Positions 34,775 to 43,227 of a stretch of DNA of 63,975 nucleotides are shown here, one piece after another (within the stretch, counting starts at the first letter, position 1; every line of letters begins with the position of its first letter). The stretch is taken from positions 1 to 63,975 of the forward strand of contig CACAZW010000007.1 of the NCBI GenBank assembly GCA_902537055.1. The letters run 5' to 3'. The notes beneath the pieces are model-generated. The model was not told where the DNA came from, did no database searches, and worked only from the letters and a program-made list of their open reading frames with translations. The position numbers and the translations under genes were made by a program. The stretch comes from an uncultured Pelagibacteraceae bacterium. GTDB lineage: Bacteria > Pseudomonadota > Alphaproteobacteria > Pelagibacterales > Pelagibacteraceae.

Positions 34775-35853
34775 TGAATTTAATTGGAGAGAAAATTTCA
34801 TATAAACCTGATGAACAATTTCATCTAAACGATGTCTCGTTTAATTTTAAAAAAGGTAATTTGTATACCATTTTAGGCAGAACTTTATCTGGCAAAACGA
34901 CTCTTTTAAAAACAATTGCAGGATTATTAAATCCAGATCAAGGTTCAATTTCTTTTGAGGAAAAAGACTTTATTAAAATACCAGTTTGGGAAAGAAATGT
35001 TGCAATGGTCTATCAACAATTTATTAATTACCCTCATTTAAATGTCTATGAAAACATAACTTTTCCATTAGAACAAAGAAAATTAAGTCCAGAGCAAATA
35101 AAAAAAGATGTAGATGAAGCTCTAAAAACTGTTGGATTAGTTGGATTTGAAAATAGAAAAATTCAAGAATTATCTGGTGGACAGCAACAAAGAGTTGCGC
35201 TTGCAAGATCACTTGCAAAAAAAGCAAAAATTTTATTGCTTGACGAACCGTTAGTTAATTTAGATTATAAACTTAGAGAGCAGTTAAGAGAAGAATTCAA
35301 AAGAATTTTCTCAGAAGGACTGTCCCAAGATACAATTTTAATTTATTCAACAACTGATCCCCAAGAAGTAATGGAACTAAATGGAGAAGTAATTGTTTTA
35401 GATGAAGGGAAGGTATTACAAAAAGGGCCTGCCAAAGAGATTTTTGAAAATCCATCTAATTTAAAAGTTGCAGAAATATCAAATGATCCACCAATGAATG
35501 TTCTGGAGGGTTCAAAAAATTCAAAAAATCTAAATTTTGAGAATATTTCTTTAGAAATTCCAAATCATTTTAAGAATTTAGAAGATAGAGATTATAATTT
35601 TGGAATTAGAGCTTCAGAAATTAAACTTGATGAGAATGGTGAAGAATTCGAAATAGAATTAGCAGAAATTAGTGGGTCAGAAACATTGCTCCACCTAAAA
35701 AGAGGAAACTCAAAAATAATTGCTTTAATAGAGGAAGTAATGAATTTTAAAATACATGATAAGGTAAAAATAAATTTTAATGCAAATAAGTTTTATGCTT
35801 TTTCAGAAGATGAAAAATTAGTTTCATCACCATATGGAGGAACAAATGGCTAA
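34774..35853 (+). CDS. ABC importer ATPase 1 (GlpS-like), switch His replaced
   Basis: A 359-residue nucleotide-binding subunit with an extra C-terminal regulatory-type domain (about 235-359). Walker A GRTLSGKTT (about 35-43), Q-loop VYQQF, signature LSGGQQQRVALARS (from 133), Walker B ILLLDEP and D-loop VNLD are intact. The switch region reads YSTTDPQEV rather than the usual THD, so the catalytic switch His is missing (Thr at 194). The GRTLSGKT and VAMVYQQFINYP wording is that of rhizobial GlpS. It works with the next gene as an unequal pair. Confidence 0.9.
   Translation: MNLIGEKISYKPDEQFHLNDVSFNFKKGNLYTILGRTLSGKTTLLKTIAGLLNPDQGSISFEEKDFIKIPVWERNVAMVYQQFINYPHLNVYENITFPLEQRKLSPEQIKKDVDEALKTVGLVGFENRKIQELSGGQQQRVALARSLAKKAKILLLDEPLVNLDYKLREQLREEFKRIFSEGLSQDTILIYSTTDPQEVMELNGEVIVLDEGKVLQKGPAKEIFENPSNLKVAEISNDPPMNVLEGSKNSKNLNFENISLEIPNHFKNLEDRDYNFGIRASEIKLDENGEEFEIELAEISGSETLLHLKRGNSKIIALIEEVMNFKIHDKVKINFNANKFYAFSEDEKLVSSPYGGTNG
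35836..35840 (+). promoter_or_regulatory. Shine-Dalgarno fixing the start of ATPase 2
   Basis: GGAGG lies five bases before the ATG at 35846. An earlier in-frame ATG at 35834 would place this motif inside the coding region, so 35846 is taken as the start. The site is within the last codons of ATPase 1. Confidence 0.75.
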
Positions 35854-36919
35854 AATTGATTTATCCAATATTTCTCATACTTATAATCCTTTAGATCCAA
35901 AACCAACATATGCTCTTAATCCTTTTTCAATGACTTGGGAAAATGGCAAGCGGTACGCAATTTTGGGACCTTCTGGGTGTGGAAAAACCACAATGTTAAA
36001 CATTGTTTCTGGATTAGTGAGGCCATCCAAAGGTGAAATATTATTCGATGAAACACCTGTGACTGACTTAAAAACAGAAGATAGAAATATTGCCCAAGTT
36101 TTCCAATTCCCAGTAATTTACAATACAATGACTGTTTATGATAATTTAGCATTTCCTCTAAGATGCAGGGAATTTACAAAAGAAAAAATTGAAGAAAGAG
36201 TAAAAGCAGTTTCAGATACTTTAAACTTATCATCATTTTTAAACTCACCAGCAAGAAAATTAACGGCTGATCAAAAACAACTTATCTCTTTAGGTAGAGG
36301 GTTGGTTCGAGAAGACGTTGCAGCTGTTTTAATGGACGAACCTCTTACGGTTATTGATCCAGATTTAAAATTTCGACTTCGAAGAAACCTAAAAGAAATC
36401 AATGAACAATATAAAACAACATTAGTTTATGTAACTCATGATCAAAACGAAGCTATGACTTTTGCCGAAAATATAATTGTTATGGATCAAGGTGAAATCG
36501 TTCAAGTTGGATTGCCAAAAGATTTATTTGAAAAACCTAAAACAACTTTTGTCGGTTATTTTATTGGCTCTCCTGCGATGAATATTTTTCATTCAACTGT
36601 ATCTTCTGATCATGAAGTAAAAATTAATGATACCACGATAAAAACAAACTCAAATTTAGGAAATTTAAAAGATAAAAATGTTAAACTGGGAATTAGATCC
36701 GAGTTCATAGAATTGGCTGAAAAAGAAAAAAATAATACAGTTAAAATTAAACTTACAAGAGTTGAGGACTTTGGTAATTTTAAGCTCCTTACAGGAAAAA
36801 TGGGTGATTTAGTGATTAAGTCAAAAGTAGAAAGAGAAAAACCCATTCCAGACGGCGAATTAAATTTATATTTTCCACCAGAGAAATGTTGCGTTTATTC
36901 TGATGAAAAATTAGTTTAA
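35846..36919 (+). CDS. ABC importer ATPase 2 (GlpT-like), degenerate signature motif
   Basis: A 357-residue nucleotide-binding subunit. Walker A GPSGCGKTT, Q-loop VFQFPVIY, Walker B AVLMDEP and the switch His in VTHDQNEA (198) are intact. The signature motif is degenerate, LTADQKQLISLGRG (from 139), in place of LSGGQ. The end is an OB-type regulatory domain. In a dimer with ATPase 1, one ATP site would combine its good Walker and His residues with the partner's intact LSGGQ, and the other site would be impaired. It overlaps ATPase 1 by eight bases. Confidence 0.9.
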   Translation: MAKIDLSNISHTYNPLDPKPTYALNPFSMTWENGKRYAILGPSGCGKTTMLNIVSGLVRPSKGEILFDETPVTDLKTEDRNIAQVFQFPVIYNTMTVYDNLAFPLRCREFTKEKIEERVKAVSDTLNLSSFLNSPARKLTADQKQLISLGRGLVREDVAAVLMDEPLTVIDPDLKFRLRRNLKEINEQYKTTLVYVTHDQNEAMTFAENIIVMDQGEIVQVGLPKDLFEKPKTTFVGYFIGSPAMNIFHSTVSSDHEVKINDTTIKTNSNLGNLKDKNVKLGIRSEFIELAEKEKNNTVKIKLTRVEDFGNFKLLTGKMGDLVIKSKVEREKPIPDGELNLYFPPEKCCVYSDEKLV

Positions 36920-36926
36920 GGGATAA

Positions 36927-38225
36927 ATGAAACTCCTAAATTTATCAGCACAACAAATTTTAAAAAAACTTAAAAATAAACAATTAACTTCTGTTGAACT
37001 TTGTAAAGCATATATCAATCAAAAAAAAAAATATGATAAGAATATTAAAGCTTGGGAATATTTTAATGAAAAAAAACTCCTAAGTGATGCAAAAAAATCT
37101 GACAATCAGAGAAAAAAATTAAAATCTTTAGGTGTTTTGCATGGTCTACCAGTAGCACTTAAAGATATTATCTTAACATCTGAAATGCCAACAAAATATG
37201 GTGCAAGAATAAAATTAAAAAAAAAGAATAATTTAGATGCTAAAATTGTTGAGCTCTTAAAAAAGGCTGGAGCAATAATTATGGGTAAAACCGTAACTTG
37301 TGAATTAGCTTTCTTATCGCCATCAAAAACCAAAAACCCACATGATTATTCAAGAACACCAGGAGGTTCATCTAGTGGCTCTGCAGCTGTTATTGCATCT
37401 GATATGGCACCATTATCAATTGGAACTCAAACAGGTGGATCTGTAATTAGGCCAGCTTCTTATTGTGGAGTTGTTGGTTATAAACCTACCTATGGATTAA
37501 TCTCTAGAAATGGTGTTTTGCAAACATCATATAATTTAGATCAAGTCGGAGTATTTGGAAAAACAATTAGTGATGTAGAACTCTTATCGAAAGTTTTGTT
37601 TGCTAGAGACGATGCAGATGAAACAACAATAAGTATTAATTTTCTTAATAAAAAAATAAAAAAAAAAAAATCAAAGTTTGTTTTTTATAAAACAAAACGC
37701 TGGAGAAATGTTGATAGCATTTCAAAAAAATCATTTAACAAATTTATTCTAAATAATAAAAAAATATTAAAGGTTGAGACTGCTCCCAAATATTTTGAAG
37801 ATATGATTGATTGTCATACAATTATATATGAGACAGAGATGGCTCAAAATTTTCATCATTATTACAAAACTTCAAAAGGAAAACTTTCTATAGAAATTAA
37901 GAAAGCAATTATTAATGGACTAAAACATTCGGCAAAAGATTATGCTTTAGCTTTAGATGCAATGAGAACATATTCAAAAAACTTAGATAATATATTTGCA
38001 AGGTTTGATGCAATTATAACGCCAAGTAGCTGTGGAATTGCTGACAAAGGATTTAAGACAACTGGGAGTCCAGAATTTAATAAGATTTGGTCTCTTGCAC
38101 ATGTGCCCTGCATTTCACTGCCAATTTTGAAAGGTGAAAAAAATTTGCCTTTAGGAGTGCAAATTATAGGCAAACAATTTGAAGATCTAAGCGTGTTAAA
38201 CCATGCCAAAATATTCAATAATTAA
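36927..38225 (+). CDS. Amidase (amidase signature family)
   Basis: A 432-residue hydrolase of the Ser-cisSer-Lys family that cleaves amides. The Lys is in GLPVALKDIILT; the Gly/Ser-rich loop is RTPGGSSSGSAAVIASDMAP; the second part GTQTGGSVIRPASYCGVVGYKPTYG carries the nucleophile Ser region. It begins seven bases after the last transporter gene, so it is likely in the same operon and may act on the imported compound. The substrate is unknown; the family includes acetamidase, indoleacetamide hydrolase and GatA, but no gatB/gatC is nearby. Confidence 0.9.
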   Translation: MKLLNLSAQQILKKLKNKQLTSVELCKAYINQKKKYDKNIKAWEYFNEKKLLSDAKKSDNQRKKLKSLGVLHGLPVALKDIILTSEMPTKYGARIKLKKKNNLDAKIVELLKKAGAIIMGKTVTCELAFLSPSKTKNPHDYSRTPGGSSSGSAAVIASDMAPLSIGTQTGGSVIRPASYCGVVGYKPTYGLISRNGVLQTSYNLDQVGVFGKTISDVELLSKVLFARDDADETTISINFLNKKIKKKKSKFVFYKTKRWRNVDSISKKSFNKFILNNKKILKVETAPKYFEDMIDCHTIIYETEMAQNFHHYYKTSKGKLSIEIKKAIINGLKHSAKDYALALDAMRTYSKNLDNIFARFDAIITPSSCGIADKGFKTTGSPEFNKIWSLAHVPCISLPILKGEKNLPLGVQIIGKQFEDLSVLNHAKIFNN

Positions 38226-38242
38226 AGATAATTCATAAATAT

Positions 38243-38286
38243 TTACAATCATAGATTGTAATTAAGTGAAAAATCCTCACTTTTTT
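38243..38286 (+). terminator. Two hairpins after the amidase gene, second with a T run
   Basis: First an eight-pair stem (38243-38250 with 38254-38261, loop ATA). Then a six-pair stem AAGTGA/TCACTT (38264-38269 with 38277-38282) running into TTTTTT. The second is a plausible intrinsic terminator for the ABC/amidase operon. Confidence 0.55.
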
Positions 38287-38289
38287 AAA

Positions 38290-38319
38290 ATGACTCTAAG
38301 AAACATATATGCTTTAAAT
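38290..38319 (+). promoter_or_regulatory. Possible promoter for the TRAP operon
   Basis: ATGACT at 38290 and TTAAAT at 38314 are separated by 18 bases, a fair sigma-70 spacing, and lie just after the upstream terminator. AT-rich sequence makes chance matches common. Confidence 0.3.
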
Positions 38320-38340
38320 AGAACAGTTAATTAACTTAAA

Positions 38341-38346
38341 GAGGAG
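38341..38346 (+). promoter_or_regulatory. Shine-Dalgarno for the TRAP binding protein
   Basis: GAGGAG five bases before the ATG at 38352, one of the few strong ribosome-binding sites in the window, fitting a highly made periplasmic protein. Confidence 0.7.
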
Positions 38347-38351
38347 AAATA

Positions 38352-39482
38352 ATGATTAAAGATAAAAAACTATTGAAGGGTAAAACTCCTTCAAGACGTA
38401 AATTCTTTAAAGCTGCTGCTGCAACTGGTGTTGCCGCTGTTGCTGCATCATCTTTAGCTGCTCCTGCAGTTGCCAAAGAAAGAATCGAAGTTTCGATGGT
38501 GGCAACTTGGGGAAGAGATTTTCCAGGTCTTGGTACAGGTGCGCAAAGATTTGCTCAAAGAATTACAGACGTGAGTGATGGAAGAATTCAAGTTACTTAC
38601 TATGCCGCAAACGAGAGGGTTAAAGCGTTTGACTCATTTGATGAAGTTGCATCAGGTAACTCGCAAATGTATCATGCAGCAGACTACTACTGGGTGAAAA
38701 AAGATCCTGCATGGGGTTATTTTACTGCCGTACCTTTCGGTTTCACTTACACTGAAATGAATGCATGGATTAGATTTGCAGGTGGTCAGCAATTATGGGA
38801 TGAGCTATCTGATAAATTTGGTCTAAAAAACTTCATGTGTGGTGACACAGGAGTTCAAATGGGTGGATGGTTTAATAAGAAAATTAGAAGCCCTAATGAC
38901 TTCAAAGGTCTTAAAATGCGTATGCCTGGATTAGGTGGACAAGTTATCGGTAAACTTGGAGGATCTCCAGTTTCACTTCCTGGTGGACAAATTTATGAAA
39001 ACCTTGTTTCTGGTGCAATCGATGCAACAGAGTGGGTAGGTCCATGGAATGATGAAGCTATGAAATTCCAAGAAGCTGCTAAATATTATTACTATCCTGG
39101 TATGCATGAACCTGGTTCAATGTTAGCTTGTGGATGTAATAAATCATGGTTCACGAGCTTATCAAAATCAGATCAGCTATTAATCGAAGCATGTGCATCA
39201 ACAGAGAATGATGTTATGATGTCAGAGTACAATGCGAAAAACGGTGCTGCTTTAGAGAGATTAATAAATGATCATGGAGTTAAATTAGAAAGATTTAGCG
39301 ACAAGGTTTATGATGGTTTCGGTAAAGCTGCTGAAGAAGTTTTTGAGGAAACAAGAGCAAGCAGTGGTCTCGCTGAGAGAATCCACTCTAGTTTCTTAAA
39401 AGCTAGAAAAGAAATTGGTGCTTGGACAAACTTGTCAGATTCACCATATATCCAGCAACGAAACAGAGTGTTAGGAATGTAA
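38352..39482 (+). CDS. TRAP transporter substrate-binding protein (DctP family)
   Basis: A 376-residue periplasmic binding protein. The N-terminus has a twin-arginine signal (SRRKFFKAAAATGVAAVAA, cleavage near APAVA-K), so it is probably exported folded. The body shows DctP features: RFAQRITDVSDGRIQVTYYA, the DFKGLKMRMPGLGGQVIGKLGG element with the conserved Arg that binds a carboxylate, and GAIDATEWVGPWND. The wording matches the group linked to mannitol, chloroaromatic or 2-oxo acid uptake. A terminator follows, then the two membrane subunits. Confidence 0.92.
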   Translation: MIKDKKLLKGKTPSRRKFFKAAAATGVAAVAASSLAAPAVAKERIEVSMVATWGRDFPGLGTGAQRFAQRITDVSDGRIQVTYYAANERVKAFDSFDEVASGNSQMYHAADYYWVKKDPAWGYFTAVPFGFTYTEMNAWIRFAGGQQLWDELSDKFGLKNFMCGDTGVQMGGWFNKKIRSPNDFKGLKMRMPGLGGQVIGKLGGSPVSLPGGQIYENLVSGAIDATEWVGPWNDEAMKFQEAAKYYYYPGMHEPGSMLACGCNKSWFTSLSKSDQLLIEACASTENDVMMSEYNAKNGAALERLINDHGVKLERFSDKVYDGFGKAAEEVFEETRASSGLAERIHSSFLKARKEIGAWTNLSDSPYIQQRNRVLGM

Positions 39483-39502
39483 TCTAACTAAACTTAGTTA
39501 TT

Positions 39503-39532
39503 AAAGGGCCCATAATTGGGCCCTTTTTTTTT
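39503..39532 (+). terminator. Strong intrinsic terminator between TRAP binding protein and permeases
   Basis: A perfect ten-pair stem (39503-39512 with 39517-39526, loop TAAT) containing GGGCCC, followed by an uninterrupted T run to 39532. It should end most transcripts after the binding-protein gene, with readthrough or a second promoter serving the permeases. Confidence 0.92.
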
Positions 39533-39570
39533 AAATAAAATCGATTATTACTTAGTTATTTTAAAATACT

Positions 39571-40560
39571 ATGGTGTCAAAAAATTCAAATCTTTCTCTA
39601 TATCTCAGAATTATCAGTTATTCCGTTTTAGCTTTTACTTTAGCATTTCTCATTAACAATGTTTTAACAGTTTGGAATGATTGGCCAGGCATAAAAAAGA
39701 TTTTTTCACATCATGAGATATTTGGATTTAAGAAAAAAGCTCTTGAGGGATCTGATTTAAATTACGGTTATATGCAAATTGGATTATATTTGATTTGTAT
39801 TGCTGCAGTCGTTTTTTATGTTTTTAAAACATATAGCCAAACTTTAGAACAAGATTCTAAAATTTTATCAAGATTTTCAGCATATATTATTAGATCATCA
39901 TTTTGGGCAGTATTTTTAGTTGGTGTAGCTGATTTTGTTATTTCATTTATGGTTGTAGAGAGATTATGGGAAGCAATCTTCAGTCCTGAGGTAAAAGCAT
40001 TAATGGTTAAAGCCCCTGTAAGAATTACTTATATTCACTTTCCAATTATATTAATTTCTTTTGTAATTGGATATTTTACAAAATCAGTTGGCTTTATATG
40101 GCTAGCAGTATTAGTTGTAGCAAGTGAATTTGTGATTGTTCTATCAAGATTTATATTTTCATATGAACAAGCATTCCAAGGGGATTTAGTTAGATTTTGG
40201 TATGCAGCACTTTATTTGTTTGCAAGTGCATATGCATTAATTCATGAAGGCCATGTAAGAGTTGATGTATTATATTCTTCTTTTAGTGAGAAAAAGAAAG
40301 CATGGACAAATTTACTTGGATCAGCAGCTTTAGGAGTGCCTCTTATGTTGATTGTAATATTTTTAGGTTTAAATGGAAAAGCGAGTATAATAAATGGTCC
40401 GGTTGTAGCTTTTGAAGTTACTCAACAAGGGTCTAATGGACTTTATCTTTTATATTTGATGGCTGTATACCTAGCTGTTTTTGCTGTCACTATGTTAATT
40501 CAATTCACAAGCTATTTTATGGAAAGCAGCCACAAAATTTTAAAAGGTGTCAAAAATTAA
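39571..40560 (+). CDS. TRAP transporter small permease (DctQ), enlarged
   Basis: A 329-residue membrane subunit, clearly longer than the usual 160-200 residues of DctQ. The canonical part with four helices is in the second half (about 100-325), with RFWYAALYLFASAYALIHEGHVRVDVLY as the family signature. The first 90 residues add two helices and a charged loop. Three bases separate it from the large subunit gene. It pairs with the also enlarged DctM. Confidence 0.88.
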   Translation: MVSKNSNLSLYLRIISYSVLAFTLAFLINNVLTVWNDWPGIKKIFSHHEIFGFKKKALEGSDLNYGYMQIGLYLICIAAVVFYVFKTYSQTLEQDSKILSRFSAYIIRSSFWAVFLVGVADFVISFMVVERLWEAIFSPEVKALMVKAPVRITYIHFPIILISFVIGYFTKSVGFIWLAVLVVASEFVIVLSRFIFSYEQAFQGDLVRFWYAALYLFASAYALIHEGHVRVDVLYSSFSEKKKAWTNLLGSAALGVPLMLIVIFLGLNGKASIINGPVVAFEVTQQGSNGLYLLYLMAVYLAVFAVTMLIQFTSYFMESSHKILKGVKN

Positions 40561-40563
40561 ATT

Positions 40564-43227
40564 ATGGAAACATTCTTTTTAGCAATTCTAGTTGCAATAA
40601 TGATCGTTGCTCTTGCATCGGGTTACCCGGTTGCCTTTGCACTACCTGGCTCAGCTATAATTGCAATTGGTTTAGCAGCATTTTTTGGCTACATATTCGA
40701 GGGAGACTCTAGTGCTTTCTTTGCTGTAGATGGACCCATTGAATGGCTAGTTGCAGGTATTACAAATTTTCGGAGTAATTACTGGGATGTAGAAACAGAT
40801 ACCTTGATTGCAATTCCTTTATTCATTTTCATGGGAATTATGCTTCAAAAATCAAAAATTGCCGAAGACTTATTGATAACAATGGGTCAGTTATTTGGAC
40901 CAATTCCTGGCGGTCTAGGAATTTCCGTTATATTTGTAGGAGCACTACTAGCAGCAACCACAGGTATCGTTGGAGCAACTGTAATTGCAATGGGATTAAT
41001 CTCATTACCAACAATGTTGAATAACAAGTATGATAGGCAACTTGCAAGTGGAATAGTTTGTTCGTCAGGAACATTAGGTCAAATTATTCCTCCATCAATT
41101 GTTTTAATTATTATTGCTGACCAGTTGGCAAGTGCATCAGATGTTGCAAACAATTTAAGACAAAAAGATTATAAAGCCTTAACTGGTGAATTCAACATGC
41201 CAGGAGAATTCAGAGTAGGTTCATCTAGTGCAGGTGATATGTTCTTGGGAGCACTTTTGCCGGGCTTAGTCTTAGTTGCTCTTTATATGATCTATGTATT
41301 TATTTTTGCTAGAATAAAGAGAGGTGTTGCACCACCAGTTCCATTTAAAGGAAATTTTGATTTAAAATTTTGGTTAAGAGTAGTTGTAATTATCATACCA
41401 CCTCTTGCATTAATTTTTGCAGTTTTAGGTTCGATTTTAATGGGCATTGCCACTGTAAACCAAGCAGGCTCAATAGGAGCAATTGGTGCTACTTTGATGG
41501 CTGGTTATAGATTATATGAAGGAAAGAAAAGTGCATTTTATCCTTTAATTTTAATTATTGGATCTCTAATCCCAATTACATTCTTTGCTTCAAATTATGA
41601 GTTAAATGTAAAAAATCTGGAGGAAAGAGATTTAGGCGCAATTTATATTACTGCTTTCTTTGTAGTCATTTTTATTATCGGAATAGGTTGGAGTTTTTGG
41701 AGAACTTTTAAAACAGAAAATGTTTTAAAAGAAGTAGTAACAGAAACTTGTGTAACTACTTCAATGGTATTTATTATTCTCTTAGGTGCAGCGATGCTTA
41801 CTTCAGGATTTAGAGCTTTTGGTGGAGAAGAATTAGTAAGAGACTTTTTACAGGATTTACCAGGAGGTTTTTGGACACAATTTGTTGTCGTTATGATTGT
41901 AATTTTCTTGCTAGGATTTTTCCTGGACTTTATAGAAATTGCAGTTGTTGTCGTTCCAATTATTGCACCAATATTATTGGCGGAAACAGGAGCTAACGTT
42001 ACAGCTGTTTGGCTAGGAGTTATGATTGGTGTTAACTTACAAACTTCCTTCTTAACTCCACCATTTGGATTTGCGCTCTTTTATTTGAAAGGAGTTGCTC
42101 CAAAAATTGTTAAAACACTTGATATTTGGAAGGGAGTTGTGCCTTTTATAATTTTACAACTTATAGGTCTAGGTATAGTTGGTGCATACCCTAGCCTAGT
42201 AAATTATCTGCCGAACAGAGTGTATTTAACTTCGAATGTTGCTCCCCCACCAATGAATCCTAAATTACAGTATTGTTTGCAAGAGTACAAATTTGCAAGA
42301 TTTGATACCAACGGTGAAACGATTAAAAATGCAATCTTAAAATTCCAATCAGAGGTACCAACTAATCTCCCAGATGATAAAATGGAAATTTTAGAGGATC
42401 ACTTTGATAGTGCATTAGGAACGTTTGCTCTTGTTGATAAATTAAAAAAAGTTGAGGTAGAATATAACGATTATACTATTGATTACAGAGACCTACATTT
42501 TACTGTTAGAAAAAAGCAAAAGAAAATACTTAAATTGAATAAAAAAATCGAAAAATACAAAGCAGAGATTAGAAATTTAGATGATGATGAATTAGATGAG
42601 AAAAATAAAATAGAATTAAGAATTGAAGATGTAAAACTCGAAATTGAAGAAATTCAAAATACAATTCCAGAAACTTGGCAAGCTAAGAATTCAGAATTTG
42701 ACAAAATAAATAAAGCAAAAAATACAACAACAAAAAGATATAGAAAGAATGTAGATGAAGCCTACGATCTACTTGATCAGTTTGCAATGTTCATAAATGA
42801 TGGAGTAAAACTTGAGGAAGTATCAAAAGATATTAAACAGTTAGATTATTTTATAGCTATGGAAAGTAATACAAAAGTATATGAAAGATCAATTACAATT
42901 ATGGATGGACTGTTCGATAAATTAAGCGAGATCTCTGGAATGGATGAATTTTTAAATAGTGTAGATGATTTATTATCAATGGTTGACTCAGATGAACTTG
43001 ATCCAATGGCGATTAGAACAAAATCAAAAGAGGTTGTTGAGTTATTCAATAAAGAAGTTAGTTGGAGGGCAAATGCTAAAGAAAACTTAATGCCAAAACT
43101 TGAGGAATATAATAATGCAATCAAAGAAACAATTGGACTAAGATTGCAGTCTAAACTAACCAAAGAGCAAGCTATCTATGTATCTAAATGTAATTCAATA
43201 CATAGAGATATTTCACTAAATTTCTAA
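40564..43227 (+). CDS. TRAP transporter large permease (DctM) with long C-terminal soluble extension
   Basis: An 887-residue protein about twice the usual DctM length. Residues 1 to about 547 are membrane DctM: ASGYPVAFALPGSA, TLIAIPLFIFMG, ATTGIVGATVIAMG, LGQIIPPSIVLI and NLQTSFLTPPFGFALFY. A soluble tail of roughly 340 residues follows, highly charged, with coiled-coil character around 650-700 (heptad-like KKILKLNKKIEKYKAEI). No known enzymatic motif was seen in the tail. Inserted loops inside the membrane part (about 190-220, 345-360) fit the long mannitol/chloroaromatic-type DctM. It ends with a stop overlapping the convergent gene. Confidence 0.9.
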   Translation: METFFLAILVAIMIVALASGYPVAFALPGSAIIAIGLAAFFGYIFEGDSSAFFAVDGPIEWLVAGITNFRSNYWDVETDTLIAIPLFIFMGIMLQKSKIAEDLLITMGQLFGPIPGGLGISVIFVGALLAATTGIVGATVIAMGLISLPTMLNNKYDRQLASGIVCSSGTLGQIIPPSIVLIIIADQLASASDVANNLRQKDYKALTGEFNMPGEFRVGSSSAGDMFLGALLPGLVLVALYMIYVFIFARIKRGVAPPVPFKGNFDLKFWLRVVVIIIPPLALIFAVLGSILMGIATVNQAGSIGAIGATLMAGYRLYEGKKSAFYPLILIIGSLIPITFFASNYELNVKNLEERDLGAIYITAFFVVIFIIGIGWSFWRTFKTENVLKEVVTETCVTTSMVFIILLGAAMLTSGFRAFGGEELVRDFLQDLPGGFWTQFVVVMIVIFLLGFFLDFIEIAVVVVPIIAPILLAETGANVTAVWLGVMIGVNLQTSFLTPPFGFALFYLKGVAPKIVKTLDIWKGVVPFIILQLIGLGIVGAYPSLVNYLPNRVYLTSNVAPPPMNPKLQYCLQEYKFARFDTNGETIKNAILKFQSEVPTNLPDDKMEILEDHFDSALGTFALVDKLKKVEVEYNDYTIDYRDLHFTVRKKQKKILKLNKKIEKYKAEIRNLDDDELDEKNKIELRIEDVKLEIEEIQNTIPETWQAKNSEFDKINKAKNTTTKRYRKNVDEAYDLLDQFAMFINDGVKLEEVSKDIKQLDYFIAMESNTKVYERSITIMDGLFDKLSEISGMDEFLNSVDDLLSMVDSDELDPMAIRTKSKEVVELFNKEVSWRANAKENLMPKLEEYNNAIKETIGLRLQSKLTKEQAIYVSKCNSIHRDISLNF

